The notes: generated by a model not told the origin, from the sequence alone. Counted from the first letter of the stretch, positions 35,022-44,903 are shown. The stretch is DNA of 64,000 bases from Limonium bicolor (GCA_023374045.1 CM041776.1:117509000-117572999); one strand, 5' to 3'. Program-made: numbers and translations.

Positions 35022-35127
35022 CTGGGGTTAACAATTCGTAAGATAGTGAGGTTGGGGTGTATGTCTCAAGGAATTAAAATGCCATTCATTAATCCAATGA
35101 TTCTTACATTCAAGCCTTATAATTACA

Positions 35128-35866
35128 TCAATATTTCCTAAACGACAAATTTAACCGTCCGGGTTTTAAATGGGTAGTGTTTACTAAGGTTGATGGGGTT
35201 GTATTCAACTTAGTGCTCTTAATCCCATGGTATACTAATATGGATTCTCCACCAAATATCAATACATTTCCTGACTTCAAGATAATCTTGCTCGCCTTGT
35301 CCATCCTCTTCTGATCACCGTATAGAAACTCAGCATCATCTCCAATGGAGAATGATACAACTGGTATCCCTTTGGTAATTGACTCAGATGTCTCATCTCG
35401 GTCTTGGTGTAATCCAATTTTTCCCTTTTCTCATAGAAGTTCGCAATACATACGTCGGCTTTCATGTCTGGAATGGGGTTGGTTTCTAGCTGCTGTGCAA
35501 TCTTGACTGCTTCTGTCACCAAGGTTTGAAAAACATTGGGTATCCTAGGAACTAGTGCTCCATTTACCTTTCTTACTTCCTGATATAACCTAGTTTGTGG
35601 ATCCCAATCCTTACCCATACACATCATATACAATTTAAGTTTTGATCCACTCCCATATCCTGGAGTGTAAAATCCTCCTAGACCTATCCCCAAAGTTCTA
35701 CATTCATTTACAATAGCTATTTGTTCATCTAGGGTTAAGTATTGCTTGAGTAGGATCATGCCGGGTCGAAGTACTTGGCATTCTTCCTCTGGATATTCCC
35801 GACCTTTGCTCATAGGCTCAGGTGATCTCGGTCTCATAGGTAAGGGGTAACCAATGTCCAAGTGTC
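35128..35866 (-). CDS. AlkB/ALKBH1-type 2OG-Fe(II) dioxygenase exon in a retrotransposon
   Basis: The translation follows plant ALKBH1-type proteins from the N-terminal block LRPGMILLKQYLTLDEQ, through GGFYTPGYGSGSKLKL, MMCMGKDWDPQTRLY and DVCIANFYE, to the C-terminus. The catalytic set is present in the DNA: HQD (HxD iron ligands) at 35401-35409, the distal His of YHG at 35227-35229, and RLNLSFR (2-oxoglutarate-binding Arg) at 35137-35157. A one-base loss at about 35410-35416, just before HQD, splits the frame; otherwise it is open from the acceptor at 35867 to TGA 35128-35130. AlkB enzymes remove methyl groups from nucleic-acid bases. The exon has no introns of its own, unlike a nuclear gene, so it looks like a captured cDNA. 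The substrate here is unknown. Confidence 0.88.
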
Positions 35867-35998
35867 CTATTCAGGTGAGAGGTTTCCTAAGTTCGGTCTC
35901 TCTAGATTTTATTCGCACTTACCACATACAAGTTTCATCGCTGATAACTGTAAACACACAATCATGCTTCATGCTTTTGGTTTTGGTCTTAGGCTTAC
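35867..35998 (-). other. Putative short intron joining gag to AlkB
   Basis: It uses the same donor at 35998 with acceptor CACCTGAATAG|G at 35867; 132 nt. The joint is in frame with AlkB (HLDIGYPLP). A TGA stands just upstream of the AlkB frame inside the intron, so AlkB needs this splice, or an internal start, to be made. Confidence 0.6.
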
Positions 35999-37353
35999 CG
36001 GTTTCGCGCTGAGCGCTAGCCTCAGCGCCAGAAGTTCCCACTGAGTACAGGGTGTTTCTGTCTGGAACAATCTCTTTTCCGTTCTGACTCACGAATGAGG
36101 ATGGGTGTCCGGCCGGTCCTCTAGTGTAGGTGTTGTTCTGCGGCGCCTGACCTCCTCTTGGTCCGCCCGCCTTAGTAGCTGGGGTCCTCTATGAATCCCT
36201 AGATCCCTTATACACTCGGCTTGCTGGGTTGGAAAAGCATTCATACTCTCGGTGGCCTTCCTTTTTGCAATAGCGGCACTCCACCTTCCTACCTGAACAA
36301 TCTACGCCTGGGTGATCATTTCCACAGCGCTTATAGTAGTAGTGGCGCTGGGGTGGCTTATTGCCTATTGTTTATACAACATGGTTTAGTAAAGGCACAA
36401 CTAATAAATATTTGGTTAAGTGAGAGGTGGGTATCCTTACCCTTAGGTGGTGCCGATCTAAGTGGCTGAGCATTTATAGCTGGGCCTGTCATACGAGGGA
36501 CCTGCTCCTTCGTCTTCTGACTCTGGAAGTCCTTCCGCCCCTTCTTCTTATCAAAGAATTTCCTGCTAAGGTTTTAGGATTAATGACCAATTTCAAGTAT
36601 AGGTAATAAATGGGCAACTCATTCTCAATCAAAGGTTCCTTACTTTCCCTTCTTGTAGTAACCGCCAGAGGTTGCTCCCCTATCTTCTCCTTCAGAATTC
36701 TTCCTCTTCTTTCCTTGGGCCTCTTCCCTGGACTGAAGCATTAACTCGGTTGCTGATGCGGCGTCATAGCATTCTTGTATAGTAGTAAAACGTATTGCTC
36801 CCATGGCGCCCTGGATACGATATTGCAAACCTCCTACAAACTTTTGAATCTTCACGGTGTCGGAGTAGTCGACCCCTGAGATGTAGTCTAGTAGACTGAT
36901 GAATCATGTGTAGTACTGATCAACCGTCTGACTCTCCTGGATCAGGGTCTCGAATTCTTGCCTCTTCCTCTGCTTCAGGTGTTCGGGGTAGTACTTCTCC
37001 CGCAACACTTCCACAAATGCTGTCCAAGCAAAGTTTGGTGTAGCTCTGTGGTGGCCCTCGATAGACCGCCACCAAATGTTTGCTGCGTCCTTCAAGTTAT
37101 ACGCTGCTATGTCGACCTTCTGGTCTTCTGGAACTCCAACAGCCTTGAATGCCTTCTGGTGTTCCACAACGCTATTCAACCAGTTGGTTTCTCTGGGCTG
37201 CGGCGGGTGGGGTATGGCTCCTGCAAATTGAGCTCCTAGTTGTTGGGCGAAGGCTGCCATGTCCTCTGCTAGGCCTGGTATCTCTGGGACATCTGCTGGT
37301 GTCTCGTTACCGCGTCCACTGCTGCCTCCACGTGGTCTTCCAGCTCTTGACAT
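35999..37353 (-). CDS. Tekay gag with two small introns and zinc knuckles
   Basis: ATG 37353 starts MSRAGRPRGGSSGRG. The gag core has FKAVGVPEDQKVDIAAYNL and AANIWWRSIEGHH, then LREKYYPEHLKQRKRQEF. A TGA at 36904-36906 interrupts the same frame (YYT-stop-FISLLDY). The exon ends at 36644; exons 36441-36562 and 35999-36364 follow after introns of 81 and 76 nt, each restoring frame. The last exon holds the knuckles YKRCGNDHPGVDC (first Cys replaced by Tyr) and CRYCKKEGHREYEC, then a TAG at 36189-36191. All joints are phase-compatible. Gag is the RNA-binding particle protein. Confidence 0.85.
36365..36440 (-). other. Putative gag intron 2 (76 nt)
   Basis: Donor CTAAGG|GTAAGGATA, acceptor AAACAATAG|G. 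AT-rich with in-frame stops when retained. It directly precedes the zinc-knuckle exon, exactly as intron 9872-9949 does in the other Tekay element. Confidence 0.7.
36563..36643 (-). other. Putative gag intron 1 (81 nt)
   Basis: Donor GGGAAA|GTAAGGAACC, acceptor AAACCTTAGCAG|G. Unspliced, the frame stops at once (GK-stop); spliced, the lysine-rich gag tail continues (KKFFDKKKGRKDF). AT content is clearly higher than in the flanking exons. Confidence 0.7.
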
Positions 37354-37571
37354 CTATAGTATAGTATACTATTATTACTACTCGGTGTTACACCGTTTTA
37401 CATACACAATCATAAATATGTAAGGAAGCTAACTACTAGCAATAAAGATATCCCTAGAACTTTTTCCTTTCTAGGTCACGAATCCTCACAGGTGTTTCCC
37501 CGTACCCCAAAATTCCTATGCTCACTGTTCTTGACTCAGTATCTTCTCATCAGAGCGGAGATACCACTTTT

Positions 37572-38577
37572 TGTAACACCCCTAATCCTAAACCTGTAAT
37601 AATGTCGCAAGTCGTAGCATAACAAAATATAATGCGCAGCGGAAAATAAAACTATCTAACGTTGGTGTTACACGCCGTTGCCCATCCATGTGAGTAACAA
37701 GGCAACCTTACTCCATCCATCAACTTCAACTCCTCACCGCTGTGATGAACAAAATACTGAGCATACTTAAACTTACAAACCAAATCCAAACTGAGCAACT
37801 AAACCAAATACAACATCCTCCAAAATACAGTACATAAATAAACTTAAAAGTGTATTGAAACACATCAGCTACCCTGTATCCCGCACTCCGGCTTGTATCT
37901 TCAATCAGTAACCTGAAATGTTTTGCCCATTGAAGGGCTCAGCAAACGATATGCTGGTATGCTAAATGTAGTCCTAAATCATTTGGATTCCTTAAGTCGT
38001 TTTAGCCATCTTGATATTAGTTTCATTACATGCTATACCGGTTTACAACAATAATAATAACTGTAAATGTTAAATAAACACACAACAGTTCACAACAACA
38101 TCATCACACCATCGATAACCAATAATCAATATCAGTAACCAAACAAGATACGCGTATTAATTAATTGTACTTGTTAGTTGGCCACATGGCCCTTATCCTT
38201 TAAACCAATCACTTAACCTTCCAATTAGTTTCCACCTCAGGCGTCATGTTAGGACAACCCTTAATAACTTATTAATGGACAATAGTCCCCTAGGTTCCAA
38301 AGGAACCATTGGCAGCTGACCTTATGGCCCTGGATAATTTATATGCCTGAAAGGCGACCGATCCGGTCATAACCTGTGCACCAACAGCAGTGCCCTCTCC
38401 CATCGTTGAATGTGGACAATGGATTCCCTTGAGTGACTCTTGATACAGTCCCTCGTAGTGATCACGATGCACAACCAGAAAGTCGGAACAGTCTGGATTC
38501 CTCTTGTTATAAGTTAGCTCTTTAGTCAGTGATACAATATCCAATCCTTGAGTTAAGACTATAACAGTTGACCATCA
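37572..38577 (-). repeat. 5' LTR (3' portion) of the AlkB-Tekay element
   Basis: Begins TGTAACACCCC on the plus strand. The hairpin GTTGCCCAT/GTGAGTAAC is at 37677-37698. 38577 is where similarity to the truncated 3' LTR stops, not a demonstrated LTR start; the LTR probably reaches further right. Confidence 0.85.
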
Positions 38578-39371
38578 GTTAGGTTCACATAATACCTAAA
38601 GGTCACTTAGTTTTGTTTGAGTTTAGATGTATAAACTTCCAGTCATAAGACGTTCGCGTAAAAATAAAACACAGTGGTGTTGTGATAACCCGTAAATATC
38701 GTGTAACTCCTACCGATATAACAATTGTCCTTGTCATCCTAATCATATATAATATTTACTTTTGATCCAGATGTATGGTCATATGCCGGTAACATCCAGC
38801 AAGTGAGGAAATGTACCGGTACATCAACGAGGTATAATTTCTCTTGTTTAATGTGATCAGTGCTGATCAATAAGATAGCGAAATGATAAAATATTTTGAC
38901 ATACTCCAGCATGCTATTAAAAAATGGGTGATCATCATACTGATTTCACCATGTGAAGGAATATGAGAACGGCAACTTGAAAACGTATAATTATTGGACC
39001 TATACATCTGGGACGCTGCAGGTGCTTACCCATCAATACATGCTAATTAAATACTTGATTAAGGGACGGTTAGCATGCTTAGGAGATTGCTGTTCGGTCA
39101 CCGCTAGAGACTTCTAACTCAGATAAATATATATATATATATGATAGCATGTTTTTAGCACCGGAAGGATTCATCACGAAAACAGTATTACAAATACAGA
39201 GAGTATCCAAGTTTTCCCAAATCCATGCGAAGTTATTAAGCGCAGGTTATGACGGTGGAAGACTGCACTTAGGTTTGGGTTTGAGCAGAGCAAGTTCTTG
39301 TTGGTTAGCGATATCAGGTAAGTAATAGATCAGTAGTTCTCTTCAACTACATAAATGTGGTCCCCGTGTAT
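38578..39371. other. Unassigned, probably remaining Tekay LTR
   Basis: About 38586-38610 (TCACATAATACCTAAAGG) resembles the matching place in the LTR at 48832 (TCACGCATACCTAGAAG). Further right the similarity fades. The copia element inserted at 39372 within this sequence. No ORF or RNA gene is seen. Confidence 0.4.
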
Positions 39372-39652
39372 TGTTAGAGGAGTTGTTATTTTGTACCGTT
39401 GCTGGGTTATGTCTTTGTACATGTTTGGGTCTTATGTCAGTAGACCGTTGGGCTTTACCGTTGCTGGGCTTCGGTTCTTGTTATATTAAGGGTTTAGTCT
39501 AGCTTTGTGTAGTAGTTGAATGTACTGTAGATAGCTCGTGTTTCTCTGTTTTCTTCCTCTGTACAACCCTTCCACGATGGGTAAGGGTTTGAGTCTGTAC
39601 ATTCTTCTTGGTCTTGAGCCTCTTGAATACGAGAGTTTGGTCAATTCTTTCA
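39372..39652 (+). repeat. copia 5' LTR
   Basis: Starts TGTTAGAGGAGTTG and ends CAATTCTTTCA. Contains the repeated phrase TACCGTTGCTGGG. The probable TATA element is TTATATTAAGG near 39480. Confidence 0.97.
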
Positions 39653-39937
39653 TGGTATCAGAGCAACGATCATGGGATCATGCTCCTAGTTCCGCTTCCA
39701 GTCTCCGCTCCTTCTCCGTTCCCTTTTTTTTTTCATCGCCGCCTTCAACCTTGGTTCGCAGGAACCCTAAATTTTCGATGTTCGCTTCCATCCCTATTTT
39801 CTTCTAGCTTTTACCGTCGTTGCGAAAGAACCCCTTCTTTTCTCCTGTTACTATCCCATTCGAATCTTCCCACAAATTTGTTTTCCCCAAACCGTACCTA
39901 ACCCTAATACTTTCGATTCCCCCCATTTTCTTGATCC

Positions 39938-41040
39938 ATGGCTGATAAGGGAATCACAGATGAAAATCTGAAGAATGGGGACAAGGGAAAAGAGATTCTC
40001 GATGTTGAGACCGAAACTAGTGGGAGTTCTTCGATTGAAGTTGGTTCGCAGCTGTACCTGTCAAGCTCTGAGAGTCCAGGCCACTCCCTTGCAACCAAAT
40101 ATGATGGCAGACCCGGTTTTTCGAAATGGAGACATCAAGTGGAGATCGCCTTGGGCTCCAAAAACAAATTATGCTTCGTCGACGGATCTTTGCCAAAACC
40201 CACTGATAACGATGCGCGTGCGGAGGCCTGGCGACGGTGCGACAGCATGGTTCGCAGTTGGATCTTGATGAGCCTTGAAAAACGTATCTCAGACTCCGTT
40301 TTGTTCCTCCCATCCGCTGCTAAAATCTGGGAAGACCTACGGACTCGCTACGACCAAGTTGATGCAACTCGCCTGTATGAATTGGAGAGAAGACAAGTAA
40401 ACACGGTACAGGGCGGTGACAGTATCGGGGAGTACTTCACAAAACTTAGAGGTTTGTGGGATGAATTCGACACTGCGGCTTACCCACCTGTGGTTGCATT
40501 ACTGAGGGAGCCCTAAAGAATTTTATCCAAAGTCAGAGGCTTATAAGATTTCTGATGGGATTGAATGACAAGTATAATGCTGCTCGAGAAAGTATTCTCA
40601 TGATCAACCCACTTCCCACCATGGAACAAGCGTTCTCCATCTTGATACAACAAGAGAGGCAGAAAAACATCTCAACTGTGGCTGTTACAGATACTGATGC
40701 TCCGGTGGCCTTTTCTGCTACACAAGGGAGGAAAACTTTCTTCCGCGGTCAAAACAACAATAATGGCAGCAGGCGCACAGCACCCCAGTGCACATATTAC
40801 CACAAGATTGGGCACACAGAAGAAAGATGTTACCAAAAGAACGGATTTCCAAGCGGTTGGCGAGCTCCAAAGGAGAGAAAACCTCAAGCTAACAGCACCA
40901 CTGACCAGAAGGCAGATAGCCCAAAGGATCCCTTCAACGGAAATCTGACAGCAGAACAAGTAACTCAATTGTTGGAGTACATCAGTAGGTCACAGCCCAG
41001 CAACAAGGAAACAAAGAACGGCTCCGAATCCAATTGTGGA
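39938..41040 (+). CDS. copia gag (frameshifted)
   Basis: ATG 39938 starts MADKGITDENLK. The gag core shows WRHQVEIALGSKNKLCFVDG and MVRSWILMSLEKRISDSVLF, then ARLYELERRQVNTVQGG-like and FTKLRGLWDEFD. A one-base change near 40480 ends the first frame at 40516; the second frame resumes with a CGC-containing segment and FLMGLNDKYNAARE. The zinc knuckle near 40790 reads CTYYHKIGHTEERC, with the second Cys replaced by Tyr. Confidence 0.85.
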
Positions 41041-42141
41041 TTCGTTGGTAAGCGTCTCTCACATAGTTCTGTCTGTTGGACTCTCAGTATTTACAAACTA
41101 TTTAATGCCTCTGACCATGGCTGTTATCATGATAATGACTGGATAATTGATAGTGGCGCATCCGACCACATGTGTGGCAATCTTTCCTTGTTTAATGAGT
41201 TTTCTTTTCTTGATAAGCCCCACAGCGTTGGAATGCCTGACGGACATCCACAAACTGTTAGAATTATGGGAAATGTTAGAATAAATAACCTTATAATACT
41301 TAAAAACGTTTTGTATGTCCCTAGTTTTAAGTTTGGACTGATCTCTGTTAGTAAACTGTCTGCTGATTTAAGTGCTAAGTTGAGTTTTGATTCAACCTCT
41401 TGTGATTATCAGGATTATGAGAACAAGCAACAAGTGAAGATTGGTCAAGTCATTGGGGGGCTTTATGTTCTAGACAGTCAATGTGACAAGGAAGTTAGGA
41501 AATCTGTTAGCTTTCAGGTTGATAAAGAGGTCACCCATAGGTTAGTAAACAATAATGATAGTTCTGTTGATCTGTGGCATAATAGACTTGGGCATATCCC
41601 AAGAGAGAAATTAGTCACATTGGGTTTAATTGAAGCAAAACTTCTGCATAAAAACTTTCTCTGTGAACCTTGTAATAGAGCCAAGAGTCACAGATTGGCT
41701 TTTCCTTCTAGTTCAATAAAGAGCAAAGATTTGTTTGAATTGATTCATGTCGACCTCTGGGGGCCTTATAACCTGAAAACTCATGATGGCTTTTCTTATT
41801 TCTTGACTATTGTGGAAGATAAAAGTCGTGTTACTTGGACGCATCTTTGTGATCTCAAGTCTGATTCTTTTGCTTTGCTTGTCAGTTTTATCAGCATGGT
41901 TGAAACACAATTTGATAAAAAGGTTAGATGTGTTAGGACCGACAATGCATATGAGCTGGGATGTAGTAAATTAGGAACAGAATACTTCAAGATCAAAGGA
42001 ATTAGGCATCAGACAACCTGCCCACATACCCCTCAACAGAATGGGGTCACAGAGCGAAAACACAGACATATTTTAGATACAGCTAGGGCTCTTATGTTCA
42101 TTCATCTCTCCCCAAGAAGTTTTGGGGAGAAAGCATTCTGA
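41041..42141 (+). CDS. copia protease and integrase
   Basis: Protease active site WIIDSGASDHMCG at about 41140. Integrase zinc region LWHNRLGHIPREKL with CEPC, core segments IHVDLWGPYN (first Asp), CVRTDNAYE (second Asp) and HTPQQNGVTERKHR (Glu). The frame breaks at 42141 after FGEKAF. This part is in one frame with the second half of gag, as expected for a copia polyprotein. Confidence 0.9.
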   Translation, partial: FVGKRLSHSSVCWTLSIYKLFNASDHGCYHDNDWIIDSGASDHMCGNLSLFNEFSFLDKPHSVGMPDGHPQTVRIMGNVRINNLIILKNVLYVPSFKFGLISVSKLSADLSAKLSFDSTSCDYQDYENKQQVKIGQVIGGLYVLDSQCDKEVRKSVSFQVDKEVTHRLVNNNDSSVDLWHNRLGHIPREKLVTLGLIEAKLLHKNFLCEPCNRAKSHRLAFPSSSIKSKDLFELIHVDLWGPYNLKTHDGFSYFLTIVEDKSRVTWTHLCDLKSDSFALLVSFISMVETQFDKKVRCVRTDNAYELGCSKLGTEYFKIKGIRHQTTCPHTPQQNGVTERKHRHILDTARALMFIHLSPRSFGEKAF

Positions 42142-42164
42142 CAGCAACTTACCTCATCAATAGG

Positions 42165-43139
42165 ATGCCCCTGTCTAGCATAGAGAACAAAACCCCTTTT
42201 GAGATTATTTACAATACAAAGGCTGATTACTCAACTTTAAGGACTTTTGGATGTTTATGTTTTGCGAATATTAATAAGAATCAGCATGACAAGTTTCTGT
42301 CAAGATCTTTGAAGTGTGTTTTTCTTGGATATGGGCACAACAAAAAGGGCTACAAACTTTATGACATGGATAATGGGAAAATAATCTGGAATAGGGATGT
42401 TGTTTTTCATGAACAGATATTCCCTTTTAAGGCTAATTTAAACAGTTCAATAGAATGTGGTCCTGATGATACTCACAAGGAAACAGAATCCCTTGAGGAT
42501 GTTTTTTTCCCTACTATTGATGCTAATGAAACAATTGAGGAAAGACAGAAACACGTCAGAACACATCATAACAGACAAGCCACTGAAGAAGAAGATGATG
42601 GAGAAGAAACAAGGACCCAAGCATTTGGAGAAGAACAACCAAGAGAAGAAGCTGTCTTACAAGAAACAGAAGGGGAGCCGACCATTGTGGGAGGCACAGA
42701 AGATGGAGGGAATGGCCTGAGGAGATCTGAAAGAACCAGAAGCAAACCCACTTATCTGAAGGACTATGTTGTTGGATCATCAAGCTCTAAAAAAGATAAG
42801 TCTTCAGTTTATCCTCCCTCTGATTCTCTAAGTACTTACCCAGACTATTTCTCAAAGATTCTGAGTGACAGAGTTGCTTTTGCTAATCTTGCTGATCATA
42901 CTGATTATTATTGTGATTCTGATTCTGTTAGCACACGTGAGATTAATAGCATTATTGATAGTGGAAAGATGTCACAGACCTTAGGTCTCCTCCTTGTTGA
43001 TCACCACTGCTGTTTAGTCAACTCTGGCAATAATACAGAACCTGATAGCTATGAGGAAGCCTCTAGGGATGAGAGATGGCAAAAGGCCATGAATGATGAG
43101 TTTCTGGCCTTAGAAACAACACACTTGGGATTTGGTTGA
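42165..43139 (+). CDS. copia integrase C-terminus and RT start
   Basis: The frame starts with MPLSSIENKTPFEI and LRTFGCLCFANI, the GKGY-type integrase tail (KCVFLGYGHNKKGYKLYD). A long acidic, low-complexity linker follows, then DERWQKAMNDEFLALE, the start of RT. A frame change at about 43125 separates this from the next RT segment. Confidence 0.9.
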   Translation: MPLSSIENKTPFEIIYNTKADYSTLRTFGCLCFANINKNQHDKFLSRSLKCVFLGYGHNKKGYKLYDMDNGKIIWNRDVVFHEQIFPFKANLNSSIECGPDDTHKETESLEDVFFPTIDANETIEERQKHVRTHHNRQATEEEDDGEETRTQAFGEEQPREEAVLQETEGEPTIVGGTEDGGNGLRRSERTRSKPTYLKDYVVGSSSSKKDKSSVYPPSDSLSTYPDYFSKILSDRVAFANLADHTDYYCDSDSVSTREINSIIDSGKMSQTLGLLLVDHHCCLVNSGNNTEPDSYEEASRDERWQKAMNDEFLALETTHLGFG

Positions 43140-43850
43140 ACCACCACATGGAGAAAACCAGTGAAGTGCAGATGGGTATATAAAGTTAAGTATAGGGCTG
43201 ATGGCAGTGTAGAGAGATTTAAAGCTAGGCTAGTAGCTAAGGGCTTCACTCAAGGTATGGGGTGGATTATTTAGAAACTTTTTCACCGGTAGTCAAGTTT
43301 ACAACTATTAAGGCCTTAATCATTATTGCTGTCAAGAAAAATTGGACAATAAGCCAGCTAGATATTAACAATGCCTTCCTCCATGGGGATTTGGAGGAAG
43401 ATGTTTATATGCAGATCCGCAAGGTCATAAACAGGAAACTTCTGGTAAGATTTGTAAGTTAAGAAAATCCCTCTATGGTCTTAAGCAAGCGTCTAGACAG
43501 TGGCATAAGCTAAGTGTGTTTCTCAAGTCTTTGGGTTTTACTCAGTCTCTTAATGATTATTCCTTATTCATCAGTTTAAAGAATAACAAGGTCTGTTTCC
43601 TTGTTGTATATGTGGATGATATTTTGATAACTGGCAATGATTTGGCTCTGATAAGTTCTGTTAAGAGAGGTCTGGACAGGCAGTTTAGAATTAAGGATTT
43701 GGGTAGTCTGAACTTTTTCTTAGGTATGCAGTTCTTGCATACTACCGAAGGAATAATCTTGACCCAAAGGAAATATTGTGAAGATCTTCTAAAGGAATTT
43801 GATTGTCTGAATTGCAAAAGTGTGTTGCCCTCTTGATTTAGTGTGAAACT
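43140..43850 (+). CDS. copia reverse transcriptase (fragmented)
   Basis: [26 protein letters not shown] is readable at 43160-43245, then [15 protein letters not shown] (43262 on), [20 protein letters not shown], the catalytic [11 protein letters not shown] at about 43600, and [12 protein letters not shown]. At least three frame changes (near 43250, 43420-43450 and 43836) interrupt it. Confidence 0.85.
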
Positions 43851-44547
43851 GTTGCGTAATGAAGGAAAACCATTGGGTGATCCTACCATGTATAGGAGAC
43901 TTGTGGGGAAAATAAGTTACTTGGCTCATAGTCGTCCTGATCTTAGTTTTACCATTCAAGTGTTAAGTCAGTTCTCAGTTTTCCTACTGAAATACATTAT
44001 AAAGCTGCTGTTCACACCTTGAGTTACATCAAGGGCACTCTGAATTATGGTTGTTTTTCAATAACAGAAAGGACTTTACACTAACTGCTTTTTGGACTCG
44101 GATTGGGCAGGTTGTCCAAACACCAGAAGGTCAATCAGTGGGTATTTTATTCAATTGGAGGATGCCCCTTATCTTGGAAGTGTAAGAAGCAAACCACCGT
44201 GGCTTTATCATCTGCAGGCGGAGTATCGAGCCATGAGAAACGTTACTGCGGAACTTAGCTGGGTCACACGGCTGTTACATGAGCTGGGGGTGCAGGACAT
44301 TCTCCTGTTCCACTTAAGTCTGATAGCCAGGCTGGTATTTATAGCCAGGAACCCAGTACTGCACGAACGCACCAAGCACATAGAGCTTGATGTACACTTT
44401 GTGAGGCAGAAGTTGCAGGAAGGCTTGATGGTAGTAGAGTTTGTGACATCTGAGAACCAGTTGGCTGACGTCTTGACCAAGCTTCTGCCTGGTCGAGCTT
44501 ATCCTCTTCAGATGAGAAGGCTGGGCCTGAAGTTAGATGTGGATTAG
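43851..44547 (+). CDS. copia RNase H (fragmented)
   Basis: RRLVGKISYLAHSRPDLSF at about 43890 ends RT. DSDWAGCPNTRRSISGYF (44092) gives the first Asp, AEYRAM the Glu, and ARNPVLHERTKHIELDVHFVR and ENQLADVLTKLLP the C-terminal motifs. The stop at 44547 lies 64 bp before the polypurine tract. A small deletion or frameshift separates the part before 44090. Confidence 0.85.
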
Positions 44548-44622
44548 TGTTTGGTTGAAGCCAGCTGCGGTTCTGTTCTTCAAATCTCAGAAGACTGACG
44601 CCTCCTAAGATTTGAGGGGGGG

Positions 44623-44903
44623 TGTTAGAGGAGTTGTTATTTTGTACCGTTGCTGGGTTATGTCTTTGTACATGTTTGGGTCTTATGTCAGTAGACCGTT
44701 GGGCTTTACCGTTGCTGGGCTTCGGTTCTTGTTATATTAAGGGTTTAGTCTAGCTTTGTGTAGTAGTTGAATGTACTGTAGATAGCTCGTGTTTCTCTGT
44801 TTTCTTCCTCTGTACAACCCTTCCACGTTGGGTAAGGGTTTGAGTCTGTACATTCTTCTTGGTCTTGAGCCTCTTGAATACGAGAGTTTGGTCAATTCTT
44901 TCA
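44623..44903 (+). repeat. copia 3' LTR
   Basis: Identical to the 5' LTR except T at 44828. It follows the polypurine tract TTTGAGGGGGGG directly and is followed by the TSD TGTAT. Confidence 0.97.

Larger units (their letters stand above)
35022..35998 (-). other. Putative long intron that skips AlkB (gag to protease)
   Basis: Donor GAAACCG|GTAAGCC at 35998 and acceptor GTTAACCCCAG|G at 35022. Joining them puts the gag zinc-knuckle exon in frame with [10 protein letters not shown] and protease. The acceptor is preceded by pyrimidine-rich sequence (CCTCACTATCTTACG). If used, AlkB is removed. Confidence 0.6.
30985..38585 (-). mobile_element. Minus-strand Tekay element carrying an AlkB exon
   Basis: Two direct repeats, 30985-32006 and 37572-38577, share ends at TGYAACACCCC; gag, AlkB, protease, RT, RNase H and integrase lie between them on the minus strand. 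The PBS region after the 5' LTR reads AAAAAGTGGTATC and is shortened compared with 9332-9349. The 3' LTR is cut: integrase runs directly into LTR sequence at about 32010, so the integrase C-terminus, chromodomain, polypurine tract and the first part of the 3' LTR are missing. The 5' LTR goes on beyond 38577, since about 38586-38610 still resembles 48830-48860. No target duplication could be defined. Confidence 0.85.
39372..44903 (+). mobile_element. Young Ty1/copia element, TSD TGTAT
   Basis: LTRs 39372-39652 and 44623-44903 are each 281 bp and differ by eye at a single base (A at 39577, T at 44828). A perfect TGTAT duplication flanks it (39367-39371 and 44904-44908). PBS TGGTATCAGAGC at 39653-39664 and polypurine tract TTTGAGGGGGGG at 44611-44622 touch the LTRs. 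Order gag-protease-integrase-RT-RNase H is that of copia. I cannot assign the lineage with confidence. Confidence 0.97.

Noticed and set aside
35128..35866. Independent processed pseudogene of ALKBH1 inserted by chance
   Set aside because: No poly(A) tail or target duplication is seen, it is on the element's coding strand, and its acceptor is in phase with the gag donor. Not fully excluded.
35867..35998. Two tiny introns (35867-35922 and 35948-35998) with a small exon between
   Set aside because: They would be 56 and 51 nt, below the usual plant minimum; a single 132-nt intron fits the frame better.
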